A DNA stretch of 30,242 nucleotides, taken from positions 1 through 30,242 of the forward strand of contig JAEZOB010000011.1 in NCBI GenBank assembly GCA_023414355.1, read 5' to 3'. The stretch comes from Bacillota bacterium. Its GTDB lineage: Bacteria > Bacillota > Clostridia > Lachnospirales > Lachnospiraceae. The translations under genes were made by a program, and so were the position numbers. Under the pieces are notes generated by a model, which saw nothing but the letters and a program-made list of their open reading frames with translations, made no database searches and was not told the origin of the DNA. Below are positions 14,380 to 22,293 of this stretch, piece by piece (within the stretch, counting starts at the first letter, position 1; the number at the start of each line of letters is the position of its first letter).

Positions 14380-15333
14380 ATGGGCTTATTTTCAAAGCAA
14401 TTTGCAAATGTAGTTGAATGGCAGGAATTCCGTGATGACATGATTTTCTACAAATGGAGCAATGACGAGATTAAGAAGGGTAGTCGTCTTATCATCCGTC
14501 CCGGACAGGATGCAATCTTTCTGTATAATGGAAAGATTGAAGGTATCTTTAAGGACGAAGGGGACTACGATATCGAATCTCAGATTATTCCCTTCCTCTC
14601 TACATTAAAGGGTTTCAAATTCGGTTTCAACAGTGGTATCCGTGCAGAGGTACTCTTTATCAACACAAAGGAATTTCAGGTAAAATGGGGCACTCAGAAT
14701 GCCATCAATATTCCGGTACAGCAGCTCCCCGGCGGAATGCCGATCCGTGCCTTCGGCACCTTCACCTTTAAGGTGGCTGATTATGTGAAGCTGATAGATA
14801 AGATTGCCGGTGTGAAGCAATCCTACAATGTGGAGGATGTAAGACTTCGTATCGTTGCGGTTCTTGATCAGCTGTTGATGAAGTGGGTCTCTAAGGAAGG
14901 CAAGGATATGTTTAACCTGCAGGCGAACTCCTTCGATATCTCGAATGGCATCCGTACAGACCTTGACATGCAGCTTTTTGATTCAGGACTTTCCATTACA
15001 GCCTTCAATATCATGAGCTTTACTTATCCTGAGGAAATCCAGGCAATGATCAATAAGACCGCTTCCCATACGATGGTCGGCGATTTGAACCGCTATCAGC
15101 AGATAGAGCTGACAAACGGCATGGCATCAGGAAAAATGAGCGGCGGTGGCGTTGCATCCGACATGGCAGGTATGATGATGGGTATGAATGCCGCGAATCA
15201 GATGATGAAGAATATGAATCAGACAGCCGGTAATCAAGCTCCTATCGGAGGTGCAAAACCGAACTTCTGCCCGAATTGCGGTGCTAAGACCGAGGGTGCG
15301 AATTTCTGCCCGAACTGCGGTCAAAAGCTTTGA
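14380..15333 (+). CDS. ydjI: SPFH-domain protein with C-terminal zinc ribbon, YdjI-like, 317 aa
   Basis: The protein opens with MGLFSKQFANVVEWQEFRDD. An SPFH (stomatin/flotillin-like, 'virion core') domain follows to about residue 230, with FKWGTQ-type strands and IPVQQLPGGMPIRAFGTFTF near the middle. A Met/Gly/Asn-rich linker (about 240-290) leads to a C-terminal zinc ribbon with Cys 297, 300, 310, 313 (CPNCG...CPNCG). It has no TM segment. YdjI is needed for membrane recruitment of PspA in B. subtilis, so this probably completes a four-protein membrane-stress system. The ATG at 14380 has TAGGGAGG 8 bases upstream. Confidence 0.87.
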   Translation: MGLFSKQFANVVEWQEFRDDMIFYKWSNDEIKKGSRLIIRPGQDAIFLYNGKIEGIFKDEGDYDIESQIIPFLSTLKGFKFGFNSGIRAEVLFINTKEFQVKWGTQNAINIPVQQLPGGMPIRAFGTFTFKVADYVKLIDKIAGVKQSYNVEDVRLRIVAVLDQLLMKWVSKEGKDMFNLQANSFDISNGIRTDLDMQLFDSGLSITAFNIMSFTYPEEIQAMINKTASHTMVGDLNRYQQIELTNGMASGKMSGGGVASDMAGMMMGMNAANQMMKNMNQTAGNQAPIGGAKPNFCPNCGAKTEGANFCPNCGQKL

Positions 15334-15380
15334 TAACGAGATCTTATCATAGAATAATAATGAAATAACCTAGCAACAAA

Positions 15381-15574
15381 GGCTGTTGTATAAAATGTAA
15401 GTATGGGTAACAGGTATCCTATCATACACTGTTTGACGGACAGCTTGTCGATTTTGTAAAGGCAGTAGCAAACAATCTGGTTTGTTTGTTTATGGCTTAC
15501 AAAATGACAGGATGTTAATCAATCTGTGTGAGGGATACCTGTTATTCGAGCTTATAATATTTTATACAACAGCC
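15381..15574 (+). repeat. Long palindromic element C (divergent relative of A and B)
   Basis: GGCTGTTGTATAAAAT (15381-15396) pairs exactly with its complement ending at 15574. After a short uneven gap, TAACAGGTATCC (15408-15419) pairs with GGATACCTGTTA (15533-15544). Inside are ACACTG-TTTG on the left and CTGTGTGAGG on the right, at the same places as in A and B, and a 9-bp stem ATTTTGTAA/TTACAAAAT under a larger end loop. ATTTTT follows on the plus strand. It lies directly after the pspA operon and could also serve as its terminator. Confidence 0.6.
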
Positions 15575-15594
15575 GTTATTTTTCAAACAAATGT

Positions 15595-15623
15595 TTGCAT
15601 TATTTAGTACTATATGGTACAAT
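15595..15623 (+). promoter_or_regulatory. Promoter of the nitroreductase gene
   Basis: TTGCAT (15595-15600), a 17-base spacer, TACAAT (15618-15623). The start is near 15630, so the leader is short. Confidence 0.65.
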
Positions 15624-15656
15624 ATGATCATTCTAATAATAGAGGGGAGTTTTACC

Positions 15657-16283
15657 ATGGAATTTTATAATGTAATCAATGAACGACACACAATACGTGA
15701 TTTTGCAGACAGAGAGATTGACAAGGAGATCCTTCACCGGATAATCGACGCCGGTCTGAAGGCACCTACCAACGACCATATGCGCAGCTGGGAATTCGTC
15801 GTTATTACAGATAAGGAAGAGAAAGCAAAGGTCATCAGCAAAATAAGAAAAAGCTTTTCCAAGGAGGAGGTCAACAGCTTTCTTGATGGTTGGAATATGA
15901 CCGATGCCTGTCAAAGGGAAATGTATATCGATGGTGTTCCGAAGCAATATTCCATGCTATATCATGGCGGCTGCCTGATCCTTCCTTTCTTTAAGCAGGA
16001 TCATCCGCTACTCACACCGGAGGATATTCAATCGTTAAACTATTTTGCTTCCATCTGGTGCTGCATCGAGAATATATTCTTAGCTGCGACAGCTGAGGGG
16101 CTGGGTTCCGCCTTCCGTATCCCCGGCACCGAAGAACTTGCATATTTAAAGGATTATATTGGCCATCCCGACAACTACTACTTGCCTTGTTACATTTCCA
16201 TCGGTTATCCCACAGAGGATGCTTCCAAACCGAAACAGCATCATTTTAATCCGCAGGAAAAGATCCATATAAATAAATGGTAA
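15657..16283 (+). CDS. Nitroreductase-family FMN oxidoreductase, 208 aa
   Basis: A cytoplasmic FMN-dependent NAD(P)H oxidoreductase by family, usually a homodimer. The FMN phosphate site is visible as RHTIRDFADREID (residues 10-22), followed by the IIDAGLKAPTNDHMRSWEFVV block. A later ATAEGLGSAFRIPG segment is the second conserved FMN region. Length is normal (190-220). The ATG at 15657 has GGGGAG about 8 bases upstream; the longer frame to 15591 covers the promoter. It is a single-gene unit. Substrates cannot be told from sequence; a role in detoxifying nitro or quinone compounds is only a family expectation. Confidence 0.88.
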   Translation: MEFYNVINERHTIRDFADREIDKEILHRIIDAGLKAPTNDHMRSWEFVVITDKEEKAKVISKIRKSFSKEEVNSFLDGWNMTDACQREMYIDGVPKQYSMLYHGGCLILPFFKQDHPLLTPEDIQSLNYFASIWCCIENIFLAATAEGLGSAFRIPGTEELAYLKDYIGHPDNYYLPCYISIGYPTEDASKPKQHHFNPQEKIHINKW

Positions 16284-16306
16284 AATAAGCAGAATTATCT
16301 TCTAGT

Positions 16307-16471
16307 CAAATAACGAAACAAGAAGAAGCGGTTACTAAACAAATGACAGAATAAGAATAAGCGGTTGCTAGACAACTGATAGAACAAGAAGAAGCGACTG
16401 CTAAACAAATGGCTAAACAAGAAGAAGCAGTTGCTAATCAAATAGAAAACAGTCAGAAGTGACTATTTCGA
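16307..16471 (+). repeat. 33-bp minisatellite, about five copies, decayed coding repeat
   Basis: The copies start at 16307, 16340, 16373, 16406 and 16439 (last one degenerate). The cleanest copy reads as eleven codons, Q-M-A-K-Q-E-E-A-V-A-N. Others read QITKQEEAVTK and QLIEQEEATAK in the same frame. Copy two contains two TAA stops, and there is no start codon or ribosome binding site. The unit is the size of an 11-residue coiled-coil repeat, so this looks like the remnant of a repeat-rich coiled-coil gene lying between the nitroreductase and element B. Confidence 0.75.
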
Positions 16472-16482
16472 AACAGTAAAGC

Positions 16483-16648
16483 AATAGAAAGAGCGCGTGC
16501 TTGTATTACCGTAATGCACTCTTTGGAAGACATACTACTGAATTTGTGGGCGACAAGCGAACATTTTTATGTCCGATTGTCGCAAACAAATCAGCAGTGT
16601 GTCTTCCGACGAGTGTGTGAGGTAATACAGGCACGTGCTCTTTCTATT
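16483..16648 (+). repeat. Long palindromic element B (structured RNA or hairpin repeat)
   Basis: The outer arms start AATAGAAAGAGCGCGTGC and run for 28 bases (16483-16510). They pair with 16621-16648 with two differences, both G-T compatible. The apical domain (16511-16622) matches element A: CACTC/GAGTG, the TTT/GAC internal loop, GGAAGACA/TGTCTTCC, ACT/AGT, CTG/CAG, then a stem based on GCGACAA/TTGTCGC with a small end hairpin ACAT-TTTT-ATGT. The outer stem has no sequence in common with A. It lies between convergent genes, close to the pgcA stop, and may stop transcription from both sides. Confidence 0.8.
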
Positions 16649-16688
16649 TCAATACTCTATTTCAATACTCTCTTCCAAAAATTGCTTC

Positions 16689-18407
16689 TTATTCAACCAT
16701 AAACACTTTGTCGTTCATCAGCTTCTTCAGCTTTGCATCCGCATCTGCCATGGAGCTTCCCTTGACACCAAAATAGAACTTAATCTTCGGTTCAGTGCCG
16801 GAAGGTCTGATTGCACACCAGGCATTGTCGTTTAAATCAAAGTATAAAACATCGGATTTCGGAAGGCCGGTCGAAGTGATCATCCCGGTTGTGAGATCTG
16901 TAATGGTATCTGCCATGTAATCGCGGAGCTTCAGTACCTTGTAATCTCCTGCTGTCTTCGGCGGATTCTTACGGAAGCTTTCCATGATCTCCTTGATCTT
17001 CTCCATGCCTTCGATGCCCTTCAGTGTGACAGATACCAGGTCTTCCTTGAAGTAGCCATACTTCTCATAGATTCTGTTCATCTGCTCATGGAGGGAGATG
17101 CCCTTGGAACGATAGTAAGCAGCAGCCTCACATAGACACATTACTGCAACAATTGCATCCTTATCCCTGGAATGAGTACCGACGAGGCAACCATAGCTTT
17201 CTTCGTACCCAAAGATATAGGTATTCGAACCTGTCTCTTCAAACAGCTTAATCTGTTCACCGATATATTTGAAACCTGTTAATACTTCAATCAGCTTCGC
17301 ATTGTAATACTCTGCGATCAAATCGGAGATATTTCCGGTTACGATTGTTTTAATTAAAGCAGCATTCTTCGGGAGAATTCCCTTCTCAGCCTTCTGGGAG
17401 AATTCATACTCCGCGATTAAAGCTCCTGTCATATTACCATTGAAAAGTACAAACTCACCACGTTCATCCTTTACCATGATCCCTAGGCGGTCCGCGTCAG
17501 GATCGGTTGCCAGTATCAGATCTGCTCCCACTTCCTTGGCCAGCTTCTGTGCCAGAGTGAATACCTTCGGGTCCTCAGGATTAGGATATCCGACGGTAGA
17601 GAATTCAGAATCAGGAAGCTCCTGTTCAGGAACTACATAAACCTGATCAAAGCCCAGTTCAGCCAGAATCCTTCTTACAGGAAGATTGCCGGTACCATGA
17701 AGTGGGGTATATACGATCTTCATGCCTCTGCCTTCTTCACTGATCGGGTTAATGACCAGCTTCTTCAGCTCTGCGATATATTGATCATCGATTTCCTTTG
17801 CGATGACTGTCAGTAAGCCCTTAGCCAGAGCTTCCTCCTTATTCATCGTCTTCGCGGATGCAAAATCCGTGATGGAATTTACTTCTTTTATAATTTCTTC
17901 ATCCTTCGGGTATGTGATCTGGGCGCCATCCTCCCAATATACCTTATAGCCGTTGTATTCAGCGGGATTATGGCTTGCTGTAATCACAATACCTGCAATA
18001 CAACCGAGTGTGCGAAGTGCAAAGGAAAGTTCAGGAGTAGGTCTCAGGCTTTCAAAAAGATAGGCATGGATACCATTAGCTGCCAGACACAAAGCACTGT
18101 CCAGAGCGAATTCCGGAGACATTCTTCTGGAATCATATGCGATGGCAACCCCCTTGCTTTCTCCTCCCTGCTTAAGGATAGTATTCGCAAGACCTTGTGT
18201 TGCTCTTCTTACTGTATATAGATTCATTCTGTTGACACCAGCACCCAGGATCCCCCTCAATCCTCCAGTTCCAAATTCAAGATCCTTAAAAAATCTTTCC
18301 TTTATTTCAGTTTCATTCCCCTTAAGTGCAGCCAACTCGTGTCTAGTCTCTTCATCAAAGTATGGATTGGTTAACCATTCTTCATATCTTTTCATATAAT
18401 CCATCAT
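16689..18407 (-). CDS. pgcA: Alpha-phosphoglucomutase (phospho-sugar mutase), 572 aa
   Basis: A cytoplasmic enzyme that interconverts glucose 1-phosphate and glucose 6-phosphate, linking glycolysis to UDP-glucose and cell-envelope or glycogen synthesis. All four active-site loops are present: TASHNP with the phosphoserine at 145, the magnesium loop DPDADR (302-307), the sugar loop GYEESYG (400-406), and the phosphate loop RPSGTEP (534-540). The length and the FGTGGLRG block (45-52) fit the PgcA-type Firmicutes enzymes, which are longer than the bacterial phosphomannomutase or GlmM group. The start has AAAGGGAG about 7 bases upstream; a second ATG follows directly. An extended -10, TGGTATAAA, is seen on the minus strand at about 18542-18550. 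Confidence 0.93.
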   Translation of the reverse strand: MMDYMKRYEEWLTNPYFDEETRHELAALKGNETEIKERFFKDLEFGTGGLRGILGAGVNRMNLYTVRRATQGLANTILKQGGESKGVAIAYDSRRMSPEFALDSALCLAANGIHAYLFESLRPTPELSFALRTLGCIAGIVITASHNPAEYNGYKVYWEDGAQITYPKDEEIIKEVNSITDFASAKTMNKEEALAKGLLTVIAKEIDDQYIAELKKLVINPISEEGRGMKIVYTPLHGTGNLPVRRILAELGFDQVYVVPEQELPDSEFSTVGYPNPEDPKVFTLAQKLAKEVGADLILATDPDADRLGIMVKDERGEFVLFNGNMTGALIAEYEFSQKAEKGILPKNAALIKTIVTGNISDLIAEYYNAKLIEVLTGFKYIGEQIKLFEETGSNTYIFGYEESYGCLVGTHSRDKDAIVAVMCLCEAAAYYRSKGISLHEQMNRIYEKYGYFKEDLVSVTLKGIEGMEKIKEIMESFRKNPPKTAGDYKVLKLRDYMADTITDLTTGMITSTGLPKSDVLYFDLNDNAWCAIRPSGTEPKIKFYFGVKGSSMADADAKLKKLMNDKVFMVE

Positions 18408-18599
18408 GATATTCTCCCTTTCATCTATAATATAAATAACATCTGAACCGATAGAGAATCCCTGTGGCCAGCAAACAATCTGACTGACACAAGCACCCGT
18501 GAAATAATCCTGTAAAAACCGAATTATCGTCTCAATTGTAGTTTATACCAAAACGTCTATATCATGATACAATGCTTTTTAGTCAAATGCAATCCTTTT

Positions 18600-20711
18600 T
18601 TACTCTCGGATCGTTAAGTCATTCTTAACAAATTCAGGAATAGTGCCCTTTCTGAACATATATCCGTAACTGGTCTCATTGTTATAATCCTCATTGAAGA
18701 CATAGAGGATAACATCCGTATACTCTTCTCCTTCCATCAATGCAGTATTATTATAGTAATAATCCCTGGAGACCAGGTTGGGCAGGATCTGAGCAATTTG
18801 CTCCGGTTTCGAGTAAGTCTCTTCCTTATAACTATCCTGCGCTACACTGGTAGAAATCATCCCACCAATGCTGATTTGGTCAAATTTGGGGCTATAATCA
18901 GAGACTGTAATTCTCCTGATATCTGCCAGCTTCCTCTTTCTGGTGGTATCAAAGCCGTGCTTTTCCATCAAGGCCAAGGTCTTTATAAAGGAAGGGTAGA
19001 CATAATAATAGCTTACGTCATAGGTTTTATATTCAAGCAGAATAGTTGCAAGCGGTTCACTATTCTTCAATTCGTCCAAAGACAAAGTCTTCAGTTCTTC
19101 CTTATAGGTATCAAGAAATTCCTGTTTACTGCTTCCCGGTAGAGCCAGTGAGTAGCTTTCCTTTCCATCCAAACCGAATTTCTCAGCATTGATCTCCTCA
19201 GAAAAGTATCTTAAGGATATCTTTCCGATACTCTCTATATCCCAGTGCAGGATAGGATAATGTGTTTCTCTAAATTCCGGATTCTCATAGATCTTCTTCA
19301 GCTGCTGATAGGTACCAGAGGTATTCAGTCTGTACTGACGGTATACTGTATTCCCGTTCTTCATAGCATATTTTACGCAATAGGTATAATTGCCTCCGGC
19401 GGAATTGTAGTTTTGTAACGTTTTCCTGTCTGCAATACCGGTTTTTGCCAGTTCATATGCATCCTTGAATTCTGATAGATTCATCCGCCTTAAATGATAT
19501 TCCGAGTTGTCATACCTCTTGAATTCTCCGGCTTTTATGTCAAAATAGTTGATATTGTCCTCCACACCACTCACAGATACCGCCATACTCTGAATATTAC
19601 TTTCCTCAGGAAGATAAGCGTCAAATTTGAAGAAGTCAAACTTGAAAGTGCATGCAATGACACCGACCATCAGGCCGCAGATCAGAAGCTGTCTCTTATG
19701 GCGAATAATCCCTCGAATATCAAACTGATAGATAATTTCTATCACTGCGTGAGAGACGATCAGCGCAAATACAAGCCCAAAGATAAACCAAGCGTCACTG
19801 TTGTGGGCAATATTGAAGAACAGTGCACCGCCACCTAAGGACAATAGAATCACCAATAGGAATTTGATGATCGGCTTTGATTTTGCAAAAGCCATAGCTT
19901 TCCCTGCTGCTTCAGATGGCCTTCTGATATATAAAAACAAGGCAAATGCGACCAATGCCACTGTAACAACTGCTCCGAGCAAAACGGAAGGAAGGATGCT
20001 CTCTCCCTTGTCCCAGGTATTATTTACACTAAGATAAACCCAGATCGGAGATAAAAATTTTAATCCATTCCGTAATTGAATCTCCGGATAATAGGTAACA
20101 AAGAACTCGCGGAAATATTCCTCCTTCACCAGCATCAGGGTTGGACCATAAAGCAAAAGGACTGCACTACCCAGGCAACTGACAACAAAATTACCGGTCA
20201 GCATGACTGCGATGATGACAACCGTATAAATCATCAAGTAGTAAATACAGTTAATTAATACAGCAGTCATGGCTGCATGAAAGATTTCCCAGCACATATA
20301 ACCATTGATAGAAAGCACTGCAAAGCTTAGGAAGAGATTAAAAAAGTAGGCTACAAAATAGATTAGAAAGCCATCCAGATAGTTAACGGCAAATAATGTT
20401 TCCCGTCTTACCGGGGTGCTATGATAAAAGTCGATTCGCTTCTTCGAATGAACATAATAAAAGCTGCTGAGGCCGCAAATGATCGCTGCCATCACAGTAA
20501 GTACCGCTACTCCGGAATGCTTTGGACCCAGCATAGCTATGATATTGTTATTGATACTACTCAAGGTCTGCTGGTTGTTTATGCTCTCCAGGTTCAATGC
20601 ATTTATTACAGGAAGGACAAGAAAGAACATCAAAAGAAACAGAGCTATTGTCCATATTCTTCTTTTCATATCTTCCTTTTGAAGATTAATAAATAAGCTT
20701 TTTGATATCAT
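18600..20711 (-). CDS. ABC transporter permease with large C-terminal domain, 703 aa
   Basis: The membrane part of an ABC transporter of the type encoded next to YtrA-like regulators. About six TM segments cover residues 20-300 (IWTIALFLLMFFLVLPVINA is the first), with one more near 345-360. After that come about 340 residues with no TM helix, predicted outside the membrane. The motif YHSTPVRRETLF after TM2 is typical of this permease group. The start is placed at the ATG at 20711, with GGAGGTGG 8 bases upstream inside the ATPase gene. The two genes overlap by 26 bases, which suggests coupled translation. Export of a peptide or envelope-active compound is an inference from the operon type. 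Confidence 0.8.
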   Translation of the reverse strand: MISKSLFINLQKEDMKRRIWTIALFLLMFFLVLPVINALNLESINNQQTLSSINNNIIAMLGPKHSGVAVLTVMAAIICGLSSFYYVHSKKRIDFYHSTPVRRETLFAVNYLDGFLIYFVAYFFNLFLSFAVLSINGYMCWEIFHAAMTAVLINCIYYLMIYTVVIIAVMLTGNFVVSCLGSAVLLLYGPTLMLVKEEYFREFFVTYYPEIQLRNGLKFLSPIWVYLSVNNTWDKGESILPSVLLGAVVTVALVAFALFLYIRRPSEAAGKAMAFAKSKPIIKFLLVILLSLGGGALFFNIAHNSDAWFIFGLVFALIVSHAVIEIIYQFDIRGIIRHKRQLLICGLMVGVIACTFKFDFFKFDAYLPEESNIQSMAVSVSGVEDNINYFDIKAGEFKRYDNSEYHLRRMNLSEFKDAYELAKTGIADRKTLQNYNSAGGNYTYCVKYAMKNGNTVYRQYRLNTSGTYQQLKKIYENPEFRETHYPILHWDIESIGKISLRYFSEEINAEKFGLDGKESYSLALPGSSKQEFLDTYKEELKTLSLDELKNSEPLATILLEYKTYDVSYYYVYPSFIKTLALMEKHGFDTTRKRKLADIRRITVSDYSPKFDQISIGGMISTSVAQDSYKEETYSKPEQIAQILPNLVSRDYYYNNTALMEGEEYTDVILYVFNEDYNNETSYGYMFRKGTIPEFVKNDLTIRE

Positions 20712-21588
20712 AGCCAACCACCTCCGTTTCACAGATGAATAACTCCTCTAAGGTCAGAGGCAGAATCTCCGAATAGATCGGCTCTGCCTTTGTAAGCCTT
20801 CCCGTAATCTCCTCATAAGTTCCCCTGATTGTCAGGGTGCTTAGGCTTCCTCTCTGTTCTGCTTTCAACAGCTCCATACCTCCGAATACGATTGCCGGTT
20901 CCTCACCGTTTCTGAATACACATTGTACTCTATGTACGCTTAGCTTCATATCGTAGAGATCCTTAGAAAGCAGGATTCCTCCTTTGTGAAGAATCCCGAC
21001 ATGATCGCAGATATCCTCCAGCTCTCTCAGATTATGAGAAGCAATGATTGCTGTCATATTCCGCTCCGTGATTTCTTTAATAAAGATACTCTTCACTGCC
21101 TGACGCATCACAGGATCCAATCCATCAAAGGTCTCATCACAGAAGATATATTTTGTATTGGCACAGACACCGCAGATGACTGAGACCTGCTTCTTCATTC
21201 CCTTGGAAAAGGTGTTGATCTTGCGCCTCTGATCGAGTTCGAATTGCTTCATCATCATATCGAAACGGTCGCTGTCAAATTCCTGATAGATCCCCTGATA
21301 GAAATGTTTCATATCCTTCGGAGTGGCATTGCTGAAGAAGAACTGATCATCAGAAATATAAAAGAATAGTTTCTTGGCAGAAACATTCTCAAAAACCTCC
21401 ATTCCATCCAAATGGATGGCTCCTTGATCGGGCTTCAGGATCCCGCTGAGCATTCTGATAAAAGTACTTTTACCTGCACCATTGGTTCCGATGAGACCAA
21501 ATACATTCCCCTCTCTGATTGTTACCGAAACCTGATCCACTGCTTTAATCCCATCAAATTGCTTACTTACATTGATTGCTTCAATCAT
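20686..21588 (-). CDS. ABC transporter ATP-binding protein, 300 aa
   Basis: The cytoplasmic ATPase partner of the downstream permease. Walker A is GTNGAGKST (34-42), the signature is FSKGMKKQ (127-134, a variant of LSGGQ), and Walker B is YIFCDE (147-152), followed by a D-loop and a switch His (ASHN). About 80 extra residues follow the nucleotide-binding core. The start at 21588 has GGGGAGGAGAGGG directly upstream and overlaps the end of the GntR gene by 8 bases. It is the second gene of the regulator-ATPase-permease unit. Confidence 0.88.
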   Translation of the reverse strand: MIEAINVSKQFDGIKAVDQVSVTIREGNVFGLIGTNGAGKSTFIRMLSGILKPDQGAIHLDGMEVFENVSAKKLFFYISDDQFFFSNATPKDMKHFYQGIYQEFDSDRFDMMMKQFELDQRRKINTFSKGMKKQVSVICGVCANTKYIFCDETFDGLDPVMRQAVKSIFIKEITERNMTAIIASHNLRELEDICDHVGILHKGGILLSKDLYDMKLSVHRVQCVFRNGEEPAIVFGGMELLKAEQRGSLSTLTIRGTYEEITGRLTKAEPIYSEILPLTLEELFICETEVVGYDIKKLIY

Positions 21589-21964
21589 CGTCCCTCTCCT
21601 CCCCATAGCTATCATCTATGATTGCGATAATTTTATCCTTAGGAATCTTTATCCCCTGTGCTTCCTTAGCTAATTGTTCCAACCTTTGGAATATCTCAGC
21701 CTGCTTTTCCCGAAATATTAAATCTCCTGCCGCGATAAAATTTCCTTTCCCCTTCACCGAATAGATATACCCTTGCCGTTCCAGTTCAGCATACGCCCGT
21801 TGAATTGTATTCGGGTTAATGGATAAATCCATCGCCAAGGTTCGTACGGAGGGTAGTTGACTGTGTGCTTCCAACGCACCCTTCAGGATCAAATCCTTGA
21901 ATCGTTCCACTATTTGCTCATAAATTGGTCTATGATCCCTGTAGTCAATCATAATCACAGGCAT
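21581..21964 (-). CDS. GntR-family regulator, YtrA subfamily, 127 aa
   Basis: A DNA-binding repressor by family. The winged helix-turn-helix is at about residues 8-75 (PIYEQIVERFKDLI at the start; SQLPSVRTLAMDLSINPNTI is the recognition region; GYIYSVKGKGNFI is the wing). The short C-terminal tail of about 50 residues is a dimer helix and not a ligand domain, which defines the YtrA group. These regulators usually control the ABC genes beside them. Start at 21964 with GGGAGAAGGGAG just upstream; a frame 10 codons longer exists. A 27-bp palindrome overlaps the promoter start region (22035-22061), so self-repression is likely. Confidence 0.87.
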   Translation of the reverse strand: MPVIMIDYRDHRPIYEQIVERFKDLILKGALEAHSQLPSVRTLAMDLSINPNTIQRAYAELERQGYIYSVKGKGNFIAAGDLIFREKQAEIFQRLEQLAKEAQGIKIPKDKIIAIIDDSYGEERDDD

Positions 21965-22034
21965 GCTCCCTTCTCCCATCACGGGATAGCGCAATACTCT
22001 CTATCGGTTTCAATATGATGTGAAACCCCATACC

Positions 22035-22061
22035 AACTGTACTAATTCAATTAATACAGTT
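22035..22061 (-). promoter_or_regulatory. Palindromic operator, probable GntR binding site
   Basis: AACTGTACTAATT and AATTAATACAGTT are 13-base arms around one central base, with a single mismatch. It lies immediately after the -10 box, over the expected transcription start, so a bound dimer would block initiation. Confidence 0.7.
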
Positions 22062-22090
22062 ACTTTAAGCCATATTTCTCTTTCTGTCAA
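22062..22090 (-). promoter_or_regulatory. Promoter of the GntR-ABC operon
   Basis: On the minus strand a perfect TTGACA (22090-22085), a 17-base spacer and TAAAGT (22067-22062). Confidence 0.7.
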
Positions 22091-22156
22091 GGATAATGTC
22101 TAATAAGAAGATAAACTGTTGAATTAGAAGATCATTCCATCGGACATAAGAAGAAG

Positions 22157-22187
22157 CTGTCAGGACCATGTATGACAATCCCGACAG
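22157..22187 (-). terminator. Probable terminator of the ferritin-like gene
   Basis: On the minus strand CTGTCGGGA and TCCTGACAG form a 9-bp stem with one G-T pair and a 13-base loop, followed by a weak T-rich tail CTTCTTCTT. It lies about 107 bases past the stop. Confidence 0.5.
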
Positions 22188-22200
22188 CCGATATTATAAT

Positions 22201-22266
22201 TTCTATTCTTTATTAGCCTTTTCTATTCTTTTATTGGCCTTTTCTATTCTTTTATTAGCCTTTCCT
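22201..22266. repeat. 20-21 bp tandem repeat, three copies
   Basis: The unit TTCTATTCTTTTATTAGCCT is repeated three times with small changes. The array is bracketed by an 8-bp inverted repeat, ATCCCGAC (22178-22185) and GTCGGGAT (22287-22294). The right arm touches the stop codon of the ferritin-like gene, so the array sits in the loop of a possible large hairpin in its 3' untranslated region. Confidence 0.65.
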
Positions 22267-22293
22267 ATCTATAATTATCTCGATCAGTCGGGA

